NCBI RefSeq assembly: GCF_044759095.2 | Contig: NZ_JBIYSM020000029.1 | Location: 1 to 56,011 of the forward strand | Length of the DNA: 56,011 nt | Origin: JBIYSM02 sp044759095 | Lineage (GTDB): Bacteria; Bacillota; Bacilli; Brevibacillales; Brevibacillaceae | Reading direction: 5' to 3' | Shown: positions 24,220 through 32,582 of the stretch, in pieces | Numbering within the stretch: the stretch's first letter is position 1 | Layout of the letters: each line of letters starts with the position of its first letter | Translations under genes and position numbers: made by a program | The notes under the pieces: generated by a model | Database searches by the model: none | What the model was told of the DNA's origin: nothing | What the model saw: only the letters and a program-made list of their open reading frames with translations

Positions 24220-26012
24220 TATTCATCCACTTGAACGGAGGCGACCGTGCTGATTTTCAACAGCTTCATCTTTTGATAAAACGCTGAGCGGCTGATCCCC
24301 AATAACTCCGCGGCCTTTGACTTGTTTCCGTTCACGAGGGATAACGCCTGTACAATCGCCTGTTTTTCTGTCTCTTCGATCATTTTCCGGCGGGATGGCA
24401 GGTGGCTGGACAACCGTGCGGGTCGGTTTTCGGTCTCGTCGAAAGAGACGGATCGTTGTTGCAGGTTTGGTGGGAGATGTTTTGGCTCGATCCAGGAAGA
24501 TTCCGTAAAATGAAAGGCGCGTTCAATGACGTTTTCCAATTGGCGGACGTTGCCTTGCCAATGGACTCTTTTTAAGAGGGAGATGGCTTCCGGCGTAACC
24601 CCGATCACGGTTCTGTTGGTTCGGGCATTACATTTTTCGATAAACGCGTGGCATAACAGCGGGATGTCTTCGATCCGTTCATGGAGGGACGGGATGTGGA
24701 GATGGATGACGTGAATGCGGTAATACAAATCTTCTCTGAACTTTTGTTCTTTCACCAATCTTTGCAAATCTTTATTCGTGGCAGCTACGATCCTCACATT
24801 CGCTTGCCGGGGGTGCGTGCCTCCCACTCGTTCGAATTCTTTTTCCTGCAGCACGCGTAATAGCTTTGCTTGCAGCGTCAAAGGCATGTCTCCAATTTCA
24901 TCCAAAAACAACGTGCCGTTGTGAGCCAGTTCAAATTTCCCTGGCTTTCCGCCTTTTTTTGCTCCCGAAAACGCCCCTTCCTCGTACCCGAAAAACTCTG
25001 ATTCAAGCAACGCCTCAGGAATTGCCGCACAGTTTACTTTAATCAAGGGTCCCGTTCTCCCGGACGCTTTATGTATTCCAAGAGCGAACAGCTCCTTCCC
25101 GGTACCGCTTTCGCCGGTAAGCAGAACGGAAGAAAAGGAAGCTGCCGCAATCAATGCATCTTTTTTCACCTTCTCCATGATGTCACTTTGCGAGATGATA
25201 TGGGCGAACGGTTGACTCCTGGATTGAATCTTTAACAACTCATCGCGATAAAAACTGACTTCATGCTGGAGACGTCGGGTGGTTTCAAGCTCCTGTGCAA
25301 TCTTTTCATAATCGGTTACGTCTCGAAATACACCCATCGCACCGGTTACTTTGTCAAACTCTTTGATCGGGATGAAAGAGGCGATGACGGTGAGAGAGGG
25401 GAGCTCCATGCGTTTGCCCTCCACGATTTTTCCACTGTCGATGGTATCGCGGAAACATGCCTCAACATGCGGAAGAACCGTTGAAATCGGAGTATCCGAT
25501 CGTTGCGGGATGGTTTGAAAATGAAATAAGGCAGCCGCCGCCGTGTTGTACATGGTGATGTTCAGGCGGGTGTCGACGGAAATAATCCCGTCCTGCAGGT
25601 GCTCGACAAGTGCTTTCATGCGGTCAGCCAAGGTTTTCACCACCATGACCGAACCGTTGATCAAATCGTGCTTGGCCATGATCCCGAAGACCTTTCCTTC
25701 TTCGTCCAGCACCACTGCATGCCCGACATTTTTATGCAGCAGGATCTCTCTTGCCTCGAACAAGTCTTGATTTACATCCAGGGTCACTACGTTTGTTTTC
25801 ATGATCGGTTGAATGGGGGTTTCGAGGGAGTGATCGCGGAGCAGGACTCGGTACAGCGAGTATTTGGTGACGATTCCCAGCAATTTTTGTTTGGACACGA
25901 CGCAGGCAATATCCAGGCGGTATGTGAGGAACGCAAACAATACTTCACGAATCGTGCTTTGCGGAGATACCTGGATGTAGTGTCTGGTTGAAAAATCACG
26001 AACTTTCAACAT
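24219..26012 (-). CDS. Sigma-54-dependent activator with CBS pair, PAS, AAA+ and Fis-type HTH domains
   Basis: The 597-residue regulator has two CBS motifs at residues 1-125 (FLTYRLDIACVVSKQKLLGI, LLHKNVGHAVVLDEEGKVFG). A PAS-like domain follows at about 130-245 (LQDGIISVDTRLNITMYN, GAMGVFRDVTDYEKIA). The sigma-54 AAA+ domain at about 265-500 has Walker A TGESGTGKELFA, L1 loop GAFSGA (a Ser variant of GAFTGA), Walker B NGTLFLDEIGDMP and R-finger segment FREDLYYRIHVI. A C-terminal Fis helix-turn-helix ends it (NGNKSKAAELLGISRSAFYQ). CBS pairs bind adenosine nucleotides and PAS domains bind small ligands, so it probably senses an acyl-CoA or adenylate-type signal. It is divergent from the acyl-CoA operon and is the obvious activator of the sigma-54 promoter at 26150. 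Confidence 0.9.
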   Translation of the reverse strand: MLKVRDFSTRHYIQVSPQSTIREVLFAFLTYRLDIACVVSKQKLLGIVTKYSLYRVLLRDHSLETPIQPIMKTNVVTLDVNQDLFEAREILLHKNVGHAVVLDEEGKVFGIMAKHDLINGSVMVVKTLADRMKALVEHLQDGIISVDTRLNITMYNTAAAALFHFQTIPQRSDTPISTVLPHVEACFRDTIDSGKIVEGKRMELPSLTVIASFIPIKEFDKVTGAMGVFRDVTDYEKIAQELETTRRLQHEVSFYRDELLKIQSRSQPFAHIISQSDIMEKVKKDALIAAASFSSVLLTGESGTGKELFALGIHKASGRTGPLIKVNCAAIPEALLESEFFGYEEGAFSGAKKGGKPGKFELAHNGTLFLDEIGDMPLTLQAKLLRVLQEKEFERVGGTHPRQANVRIVAATNKDLQRLVKEQKFREDLYYRIHVIHLHIPSLHERIEDIPLLCHAFIEKCNARTNRTVIGVTPEAISLLKRVHWQGNVRQLENVIERAFHFTESSWIEPKHLPPNLQQRSVSFDETENRPARLSSHLPSRRKMIEETEKQAIVQALSLVNGNKSKAAELLGISRSAFYQKMKLLKISTVASVQVDE

Positions 26013-26149
26013 ATGCCGCCTCCTCTATCCAGAGCGTGACAATCCCAGTATATCACGAATTGTCCAAATTTTTGCTCAACCGTACAGAAAAACAAACAAG
26101 TGTGCACGCATCCCCTTCGGAATCATCCGACAAAAATTGCGTTCATCAC

Positions 26150-26165
26150 TGGCACGGTTGTTGCG
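26150..26165 (+). promoter_or_regulatory. Sigma-54 (-24/-12) promoter of the acyl-CoA operon
   Basis: TGGCAC-GGTTG-TTGCG matches the consensus TGGCAC-N5-TTGC exactly, with GG and GC at correct spacing. It is 42 bases before the first gene and in front of a divergent sigma-54 activator. A possible enhancer site is the inverted pair AATTTTTG (26067-26074) / CAAAAATT (26131-26138). Confidence 0.9.
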
Positions 26166-26207
26166 TTATAGAAAATGGAATCAGGATAGAGAAAGCGGGG
26201 GATTGTC

Positions 26208-27737
26208 ATGCGCTTGGATTCGCAGCGATATCACCAGGAAAAAGAACGAATCAGGAAAGGCGGCTCAGAGCGAAGCCATGAACGAAACGCAGCTGAGGGA
26301 AAATGGTTTGTTCGCGAACGATTGCGGCAGATGTTTGACGAACATTCGATCGTGGAAGACGGACTGTTCGCCAATGCGGAAGATCCAACCTTGCCCGCTG
26401 ACGCCTGTCTGACAGGCATGGGTACGATCGACCAAAGACCTGTTTGCTTTCTCGCCGCCGATTCTACCGTGAAAGCAGGCTCATGGGGAGCAAAATCGGT
26501 GGAAAAAAATATCCGCATGCAGGAAAAAGCGATGGAACTGCGCGTACCCATGCTGTATTTCATCGATTCTGCCGGTGCTCGCATCACGGATCAACTGGAA
26601 GTGTTCCCAGGCAGACGTCATGGTGGCAGAGTCTTCTACAATCAGGTGCAAATGTCGGGCTTCGTTCCACAGGTTTGCGTCTTGTTCGGACCTTCACCGG
26701 CTGGAGCGGCATATGTCCCGGCTTTCAGTGATCTGGTCATCATGGTAGAGAAAAACGCAACCGCCTATCTCGGTTCTCCGCGCATGGTAGAAATGGCGAT
26801 CGGGGAGAAAACGACCATGGAAGAGATGGGGGGAGCACGCATGCACTGTACGACGAGCGGGTTGGGGGACGTCCTGGTGGGAACGGAGGAGGAAGCCATT
26901 GAATGCTGCAAGCGTTATCTTGGCTACCTTCCGCAAAACTGCTGGGAACAGCCGCCGGAAATCCCTGCGAAGGCTCCACGAGAAACGAAATCGCTGGCTG
27001 CCCTCATCCCGGAGAATCCCAATGTGCCATTTGACATGTATCCATGTATTGATCAAATCATCGACGAAGGCAGCTGGTTTGAGATCAAAAAGCTATTCGC
27101 CCCGGAGATGATTACCGGTCTCGCCCGTATTCAGGGGAAAGTGGTCGGGATTGTGGCCAACCAGCCGAGAGTAAAGGGCGGGACCCTGTTTGTGGATTCC
27201 TCGGACAAAGCGGCAAGGTTTGTCTGGCTGTGCAATGCGTATAACATTCCGCTGCTGTTTTTGGCTGATGTTCCCGGCTATATGATCGGCTCAAAAGTGG
27301 AGCAATCCGGGATTATCCGCCACGGCGCGAAGTTGATCGCTGCGATTTCGGAAGCGACGGTACCGAAAATTACCGTCGTGGTGCGCAAATGCTTTGGTGC
27401 CGGGCTGTACGCGATGGCCGGACCGGCATTTGGCTCTGACGCCGTCCTGGCACTGCCAAACGCGCAAATCGCCGTGATGGGGCCGCAAGCTGCAGTCAAT
27501 GCTGTCTACTTCAATAAGATTGCCGAGTTGCCGGAAGAAGAGCGGGCGGCATTTGTAGAGCAAAAACGGAACGAATATGCCGACGACATCAACATCATGC
27601 GTCTGGCATCCGAGCTCATTATTGATGACATCATCGATTTTGATGAGATTCGCGAGCAAGTGAGCCGCAGGTTTGCGTTCTATCAACACAAGCGCGTTTC
27701 CAAATTGGAAAAGCGAAACGCCATCCATCCGGTGTAA
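26208..27737 (+). CDS. Acyl-CoA carboxylase, carboxyltransferase (beta) subunit
   Basis: The 509-residue protein is a biotin-dependent carboxyltransferase of the PccB/MccB/AtuC group. It has N- and C-terminal crotonase-like halves with oxyanion-hole regions SAGARITDQ and FGPSPAGAAYVPA in the first half and GAGLYAMAGPAFGSD in the second. YLGSPRMVEMAIGEK and FLADVPGYMIGSKVEQSGII are also typical. It would move carboxyl from biotin to an acyl-CoA; methylcrotonyl-, propionyl- or geranyl-CoA cannot be told apart by eye. No biotin carboxylase or biotin carrier gene is in the window, so it must use one encoded elsewhere. First gene after the sigma-54 promoter; ATG with GCGGGGGA. Confidence 0.85.
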   Translation: MRLDSQRYHQEKERIRKGGSERSHERNAAEGKWFVRERLRQMFDEHSIVEDGLFANAEDPTLPADACLTGMGTIDQRPVCFLAADSTVKAGSWGAKSVEKNIRMQEKAMELRVPMLYFIDSAGARITDQLEVFPGRRHGGRVFYNQVQMSGFVPQVCVLFGPSPAGAAYVPAFSDLVIMVEKNATAYLGSPRMVEMAIGEKTTMEEMGGARMHCTTSGLGDVLVGTEEEAIECCKRYLGYLPQNCWEQPPEIPAKAPRETKSLAALIPENPNVPFDMYPCIDQIIDEGSWFEIKKLFAPEMITGLARIQGKVVGIVANQPRVKGGTLFVDSSDKAARFVWLCNAYNIPLLFLADVPGYMIGSKVEQSGIIRHGAKLIAAISEATVPKITVVVRKCFGAGLYAMAGPAFGSDAVLALPNAQIAVMGPQAAVNAVYFNKIAELPEEERAAFVEQKRNEYADDINIMRLASELIIDDIIDFDEIREQVSRRFAFYQHKRVSKLEKRNAIHPV

Positions 27738-27762
27738 ATAACGACAGGGAAGAGGTGACAAG

Positions 27763-28548
27763 ATGAACAACCCAACGATTCTTTACGAAGTACGCGAGAG
27801 TATCGCCAAAATTACGTTGAATCTGCCGGACATGCGAAATCCGCTGACCACGCAGGTTGTTCAGGAATTGATCGCAAGCTTGCATGAGGCTGATCAAGAC
27901 GACCATGTGCGAGCGATTATTTTGACGGGGAGTGGAACTGTGTTCTCCGCGGGGGGAAACCTCAACGAGTTTAAAGAAAACGTTTCAAAAAGTGTCCCCC
28001 AGCTGTATTGGGAAGGACGGGAGAGCACGAAGTTATTCGAACTCGGAGCGACACTTCGCACGCCGTTGATCGCTTCCGTGAATGGTCCGGCCTTTGGCGG
28101 GGGGTGTGGACTGGTTGCCATGTGCCATCTTGCAATCGCGTCCGATCAGGCTGCATTCGGCACAACCGAACTTCGTCTCGGCTTAATCCCGTTTGTCATC
28201 CTCCCCTGGATTCGCCGTGCCGTCGGTGAGCGCAAAGCCATGGAGATGATGCTCACGGCTGATATCGTCTCCGCGGAAAAGGCGCTTGAAATGGGGCTGA
28301 TTCACCGTTTGACGACAGCGGAACGGCTCGAAGAAGACACCTGGCAGCTAGCCAAAAAGGTCGCTTCCTACAGCCCTCTGGCGGTGAAGCTGGGGATTGA
28401 AGCGTTTCGCACGACAGAGCAAACCGATTTGGCCACGTCGTTTGCCCATCTCAACACCTTGCGGCTGGTCTCATTCAAAAGCCATGATCTAAAAGAAGGG
28501 GCAACGGCATTTCTGGAAAAACGGGCTCCCGTTTGGGAGGGAAGATAG
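27763..28548 (+). CDS. Enoyl-CoA hydratase/isomerase family protein
   Basis: The 261-residue crotonase-fold protein has the two oxyanion-hole segments FSAGGNLNEF and NGPAFGGGCGLVAMC, and the catalytic-loop region FGTTELRLGLIP with a Glu at one of the usual positions. Length is normal. In this operon it would hydrate the enoyl-CoA or carboxylated enoyl-CoA made by the dehydrogenase and carboxylase, as AtuE or LiuC do in Pseudomonas terpene/leucine catabolism. That parallel is by context. Its stop codon directly abuts the atuA-like start. Confidence 0.88.
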   Translation: MNNPTILYEVRESIAKITLNLPDMRNPLTTQVVQELIASLHEADQDDHVRAIILTGSGTVFSAGGNLNEFKENVSKSVPQLYWEGRESTKLFELGATLRTPLIASVNGPAFGGGCGLVAMCHLAIASDQAAFGTTELRLGLIPFVILPWIRRAVGERKAMEMMLTADIVSAEKALEMGLIHRLTTAERLEEDTWQLAKKVASYSPLAVKLGIEAFRTTEQTDLATSFAHLNTLRLVSFKSHDLKEGATAFLEKRAPVWEGR

Positions 28549-29925
28549 ATGAAGCGTGTGCGCATTGGCGCTGGCCAGGGATTTTATGGCGATACGATCT
28601 TCCCTGCCGTAGAAATCGCGAAGCGGGGGGATGTCGATTACCTCTGTTTTGATTGTCTGGCCGAATTGACCATGGCCATTTTGGTCAAGGACCGGAACAA
28701 AAACCCGGAGGCGGGATATACAAAAGATATCACGGCCTCGATGAAGGCACTTCTCCCTTATGTAAAGGAAAAAGGGATCAAGCTATTAACAAATGCAGGG
28801 GGAATGAATCCGCAAGCGGCTGCTGCGGAAGTGATGCGTGTCGCAACCGAGATGGGAATGGACGGAGTAAGGATTGCGGTCGTGACGGGCGATCAGGTTG
28901 TCGACCGGTTGAAAGAATGGGAAGAAAAGGGCATTTCCCTCGACGACATGGAAACCAGGCAGTCCTTTTCCTCTATCGCGGATCGCCTGATGTTTGCCAA
29001 TGCGTACATCGGAGCCTGGCCGATCGTGCAAGCGCTGCGTGAAGGCGCTGATATTGTCGTCACGGGACGGACGACGGATACGGCTCAATTTTTGGCCCCG
29101 TTGATTTACGAGTTTGGCTGGCAGGAAGAGGAGTGGGATAAGCTGGCGAGCGGCGTGTTTATGGGACATCTGTTGGAGTGCTCTGCGCAGTCCACAGGAG
29201 GAAATTTTAGCGGCGCCTGGTGGGATGTTGAGGGCATGGAGCGCATCGGCTATCCGATTGCGGAAGTAATGGAAAACGGCGAATTTACGATCACAAAAGT
29301 GGAAGGCTCCGGCGGATTGGTATCCGTCGATACCGTCAAGGAGCAGATGCTGTACGAGATTCACGATCCTTCTATGTACATCACACCGGATGTCGTCGTC
29401 GATTTGCTGGATGTGGCATTGGAACAAACGGGTCCCAACCGTGTGAAGGTGAGCGGGGTACGAGGAAAAGAGCGCCCCGACACCTGGAAAGTGGTGATGG
29501 GTTATGAAAATGGGTATATGGGACAGGTGATCGTTGGGTTCTCATGGCCGGATGCCCTGCGAAAGGCGCAGAAGGCAGATGAGATCATTCGCAAGCAACT
29601 GGAAATCCTGCGCTGGTCGTATGAAGAAATTCGGACCGATTATCTCGGCTACAACTCTCTTCACGGACCACTGGCCCAAGAACCAAAAGAAGAGTTGAAT
29701 GAAGTCTACCTGCGCATGGCGGTTCGAGCGAGGTCGAAAGAAGACGCGGCCAGGTTCGGACGTTTGTTCCCGCCGTTGGCCTTGAACGGACCGCCAACGC
29801 TGAGCGGGTTTACCGGGATGCAGCCCCCAAGAGAGCTGATCGGCATGTGGTCCTCGCTTGTTCCCAGGGAAGAAATTGAACCGTATATCGACGTACGGAT
29901 CATGGAGGTGGGACAGCATGTCTAG
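28549..29925 (+). CDS. AtuA-like protein (DUF1446, acyclic terpene utilisation family)
   Basis: The 458-residue protein matches the AtuA/DUF1446 family: IGAGQGFYGDTIFPAVEIAK, DVDYLCFDCLAELTMAIL, LLTNAGGMNPQAAA, DIVVTGRTTDTAQFLAPL, and GHLLECSAQSTGGNFSGAWW. AtuA is required for citronellol/geraniol growth in Pseudomonas but its reaction is unknown. In Pseudomonas the protein is longer and carries a C-terminal ferredoxin-fold domain. Here that part is a separate overlapping gene (29918-30241). It is embedded between hydratase and dehydrogenase genes, so a CoA-thioester substrate is likely. Confidence 0.85.
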   Translation: MKRVRIGAGQGFYGDTIFPAVEIAKRGDVDYLCFDCLAELTMAILVKDRNKNPEAGYTKDITASMKALLPYVKEKGIKLLTNAGGMNPQAAAAEVMRVATEMGMDGVRIAVVTGDQVVDRLKEWEEKGISLDDMETRQSFSSIADRLMFANAYIGAWPIVQALREGADIVVTGRTTDTAQFLAPLIYEFGWQEEEWDKLASGVFMGHLLECSAQSTGGNFSGAWWDVEGMERIGYPIAEVMENGEFTITKVEGSGGLVSVDTVKEQMLYEIHDPSMYITPDVVVDLLDVALEQTGPNRVKVSGVRGKERPDTWKVVMGYENGYMGQVIVGFSWPDALRKAQKADEIIRKQLEILRWSYEEIRTDYLGYNSLHGPLAQEPKEELNEVYLRMAVRARSKEDAARFGRLFPPLALNGPPTLSGFTGMQPPRELIGMWSSLVPREEIEPYIDVRIMEVGQHV

Positions 29926-30241
29926 CGTGCAGCTGAGAGCAGTGGCACAGGCCCGCTCGGGAGACAAGGGAAATACGGTAGATCTCTCCTTGTTTGCACC
30001 CGACAAGGAGTGGTACGAGATGTTTGTCGAGCAAGTCACGGCAGAACGGGTGAAGCAGCACTTCGCCGGTCTGGTTGAGGGAGAGGTCACGCGATACGAA
30101 GTGCCGAACGTACTTGCGTTGAAGTTTGTATGCACATCAGCATTGAACGGGGGAGGTTCCAGCTCGATCCGGATGGATAACCTGGGAAAATGCTTTGGGT
30201 CCAATCTGCTTCGCATGGAAATCAAAGGAAGGGAGAGGTAG
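29918..30241 (+). CDS. AtuA C-terminal (ferredoxin-fold) domain protein
   Basis: The 107-residue protein (MSSVQLRAVAQARSGDKGNT...) is the small domain usually fused to the end of AtuA: ARSGDKGNTVDLSLFAPD, YEVPNVLALKFVC and LNGGGSSSIRMDNLGKC. Its ATG at 29918 lies 8 bases inside the previous gene with a GGAGGTGGG site, so the two are translationally coupled and probably form one complex. The open frame upstream overlaps atuA without its own signal. Confidence 0.82.
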   Translation: MSSVQLRAVAQARSGDKGNTVDLSLFAPDKEWYEMFVEQVTAERVKQHFAGLVEGEVTRYEVPNVLALKFVCTSALNGGGSSSIRMDNLGKCFGSNLLRMEIKGRER

Positions 30242-30246
30242 CCTCC

Positions 30247-31404
30247 ATGTCCCGACACGCGCCTTACTTTACAGTTGAACATGAAGAGATGCGCAAAGTG
30301 ATTCGGAAGTTTGTGGCGTCAGAAATCACGCCGTACATTGAGGAATGGGAAGAAACTGGCGAATTTCCGGCTGCCATCGTAAAGCGCATGGGAGACCTGG
30401 GATTCCTCGGATTGCGGTACCCGGAAGAAGTGGGCGGCCAGGGCGGAGATTACTTTATGGGGATCGTCCTTGCGGAGGAACTGATTCGATGCGGCTGCGG
30501 CGGCTTCCCGATGGCCATCGCCGTCCAGACCGACATGGCCACTCCGCCGATCTATCAATTCGGGAACGCAGAACAGCATGAACGTTTTTTGAAGCCTGCG
30601 ATCCGCGGAGAAAAAATCGCGGCCATCGGAATTTCGGAGCCGGATCATGGTTCGGACGTTGCGTCCATCCGTACGAGAGCGGTTCGCGACGGGGACGAAT
30701 GGGTCATCAACGGGTCGAAAATGTTTATCACGAACGGTCCTCGCGCTGACTTCATCACCCTGGTTGTCCGCACGTCAGATGCTCCGGGGTACAAGGGCAT
30801 CAGCATCATTCTCGTTGAACTGGATCGCCCCGGCATCACCATTAGCCGGAAGCTGGACAAAGTCGGCATGCGCTCTTCGGATACGGCGGAAATCATTTTC
30901 GAAAACGTTCGCGTTCCGGTCGGCAATCTGTTGGGAGAAGAAGGAAAAGGATTCTACTACCTCATGTGGGAACTGCAAGGAGAACGAATGATTGCGGCTG
31001 CAGGGGCTGTAGAGGCTGCCCAATACGCGTATGAGATGGCTCTCCATTACGCCAAAACGCGCAAGCAGTTCGGGCAGACGATCAATCAGTTTCAGGTGAT
31101 TTCACACCTGCTGGCCCAGATGGCCACGGAAATAGAGGTGTGCCGCCAATTGACGTATGCCACTGCGTACCGCTTTGCGCGCGGAGAGGTTCCCAGCAAA
31201 GAAATTTCCATCGTCAAACTGGCCAGTGCTCAGATGGCTCATTGGGTGACGGATCGTGCACTGCAGATTTTTGGGGGGAGCGGGTACATGATGGAAAATC
31301 CCGTCCAGCGACTTTGGCGGGATACCCGCTTGTACCGCATCGGAGCCGGTACGGATGAAATCATGAAGGAAATCATTTCAAAAGAGATGGGAATCGGATT
31401 GTAA
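30247..31404 (+). CDS. Acyl-CoA dehydrogenase
   Basis: The 385-residue FAD enzyme has the family signatures GISEPDHGSDVASI (substrate/FAD binding), WVINGSKMFITNG, RKQFGQTINQFQ and LQIFGGSGYMMENPVQR. The usual short/medium-chain catalytic glutamate position reads RIGAGTDEIM with Gly, while ELQGERMIAA offers a glutamate as in isovaleryl- and long-chain-type enzymes. It probably oxidises a branched or long acyl-CoA. The ATG at 30247 has GGAAGGGAGAGG. A second, similar dehydrogenase follows 16 bases on. Confidence 0.9.
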   Translation: MSRHAPYFTVEHEEMRKVIRKFVASEITPYIEEWEETGEFPAAIVKRMGDLGFLGLRYPEEVGGQGGDYFMGIVLAEELIRCGCGGFPMAIAVQTDMATPPIYQFGNAEQHERFLKPAIRGEKIAAIGISEPDHGSDVASIRTRAVRDGDEWVINGSKMFITNGPRADFITLVVRTSDAPGYKGISIILVELDRPGITISRKLDKVGMRSSDTAEIIFENVRVPVGNLLGEEGKGFYYLMWELQGERMIAAAGAVEAAQYAYEMALHYAKTRKQFGQTINQFQVISHLLAQMATEIEVCRQLTYATAYRFARGEVPSKEISIVKLASAQMAHWVTDRALQIFGGSGYMMENPVQRLWRDTRLYRIGAGTDEIMKEIISKEMGIGL

Positions 31405-31420
31405 AAAGGGGGGAGGAAGC

Positions 31421-32569
31421 ATGGGGCACTGGATCTTTACGGAAGAGCATGAGATGCTTCGCAAAACCGTACGGAAATTCGTGGAGAAGGAAATCACCCC
31501 GTACGTGGAACAGTGGGAACGGGAGGGAAGAGTGCCGCGCTCCGTTTTTCATCGCATGGGTGAACTGGGCTTTTTGGGAATGTCGGTTCCGGAAGAATAC
31601 GGGGGCAGCGGACTTGATATGATTTCGGAAGCGGTGTTGCTGGAGGAAATCGGACGTTGTGGTTCAGGGGGAACAGCCGCTTCGATTGGTGCTCACATCG
31701 GAATTGCCCTGCCTCCGATTTATCATTTTGGGAATGACGATCAGAAGCGGAAGTACGTACCTGTCGGTCTATCCGGTGAAAAAATTTTTGCGCTGGCCAT
31801 CACCGAGCCGGATGCCGGTTCAGACGTTTCTTCCATTCGGACGCGAGCCGAAAAAAGGGATGACCACTATCTCCTGCACGGCTCCAAAATGTTCATTACC
31901 AACGGAGTGCAAGCGGACTACATCGTGGTCGCCGCCAAAACCGCTCCTGAAAAGGGGTATCGCGGGATTAGCTTGTTCCTTGTCGATGCAAAAACCGAAG
32001 GGGTCCGCGTCGGCAAGAAGCTCGACAAGTTGGGCTGGCGTGCATCAGATACGGCAGAATTTATTTTTGACGGAGTGAAGGTACCGTCCACGAATCTCAT
32101 CGGGCAAGAAAATGAAGGCTTTACCTACATCATGAAAAACTTTCAATGGGAACGAATTGTTTTAGGACTGCTTGCGATCGTCACTTCAGAATTGGCACTC
32201 CAAGCGGCAATGGAATACAGCAAAAAACGAAAACAATTCGGGGGGCCCATTGCCCATTTCCAGGTCTTGCGGCATATGATGGTGGACATGGCTGTAGATA
32301 TTGAAAAAGCGAAAGCCATTGCCTACCACGCCATCGACCTGTACCGGCAAGGAATGGACGTGACAACGGAAGCCACCATGGCCAAAACATTCGCAACGGA
32401 AATGGCCGCGCGCGTAACCGATAAAGCTGTCCAGATCCACGGGGGAAGCGGGTACATGATGGAAATGCCCGTACAGCGTTATTGGCGTGATGCAAGATTA
32501 CTGACGATAGGAGGCGGAACCACGCAAATCATGAATGAGATCCTGGTAAAAAGGCTGGGCATTTTGTAA
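31421..32569 (+). CDS. Acyl-CoA dehydrogenase, second copy
   Basis: The 382-residue paralogue of the preceding gene has ALAITEPDAGSDVSSIRTR, LLHGSKMFITNG, RKQFGGPIAHFQ and VQIHGGSGYMMEMPVQRYW. It also has Gly at the medium-chain glutamate site (TIGGGTTQIM) and a glutamate in NFQWERIVLG. The two dehydrogenases are clearly diverged rather than a recent duplication, so they probably act on different acyl-CoAs or different steps of one pathway. Confidence 0.9.
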   Translation: MGHWIFTEEHEMLRKTVRKFVEKEITPYVEQWEREGRVPRSVFHRMGELGFLGMSVPEEYGGSGLDMISEAVLLEEIGRCGSGGTAASIGAHIGIALPPIYHFGNDDQKRKYVPVGLSGEKIFALAITEPDAGSDVSSIRTRAEKRDDHYLLHGSKMFITNGVQADYIVVAAKTAPEKGYRGISLFLVDAKTEGVRVGKKLDKLGWRASDTAEFIFDGVKVPSTNLIGQENEGFTYIMKNFQWERIVLGLLAIVTSELALQAAMEYSKKRKQFGGPIAHFQVLRHMMVDMAVDIEKAKAIAYHAIDLYRQGMDVTTEATMAKTFATEMAARVTDKAVQIHGGSGYMMEMPVQRYWRDARLLTIGGGTTQIMNEILVKRLGIL

Positions 32570-32582
32570 GAGGAGGGCGTTT

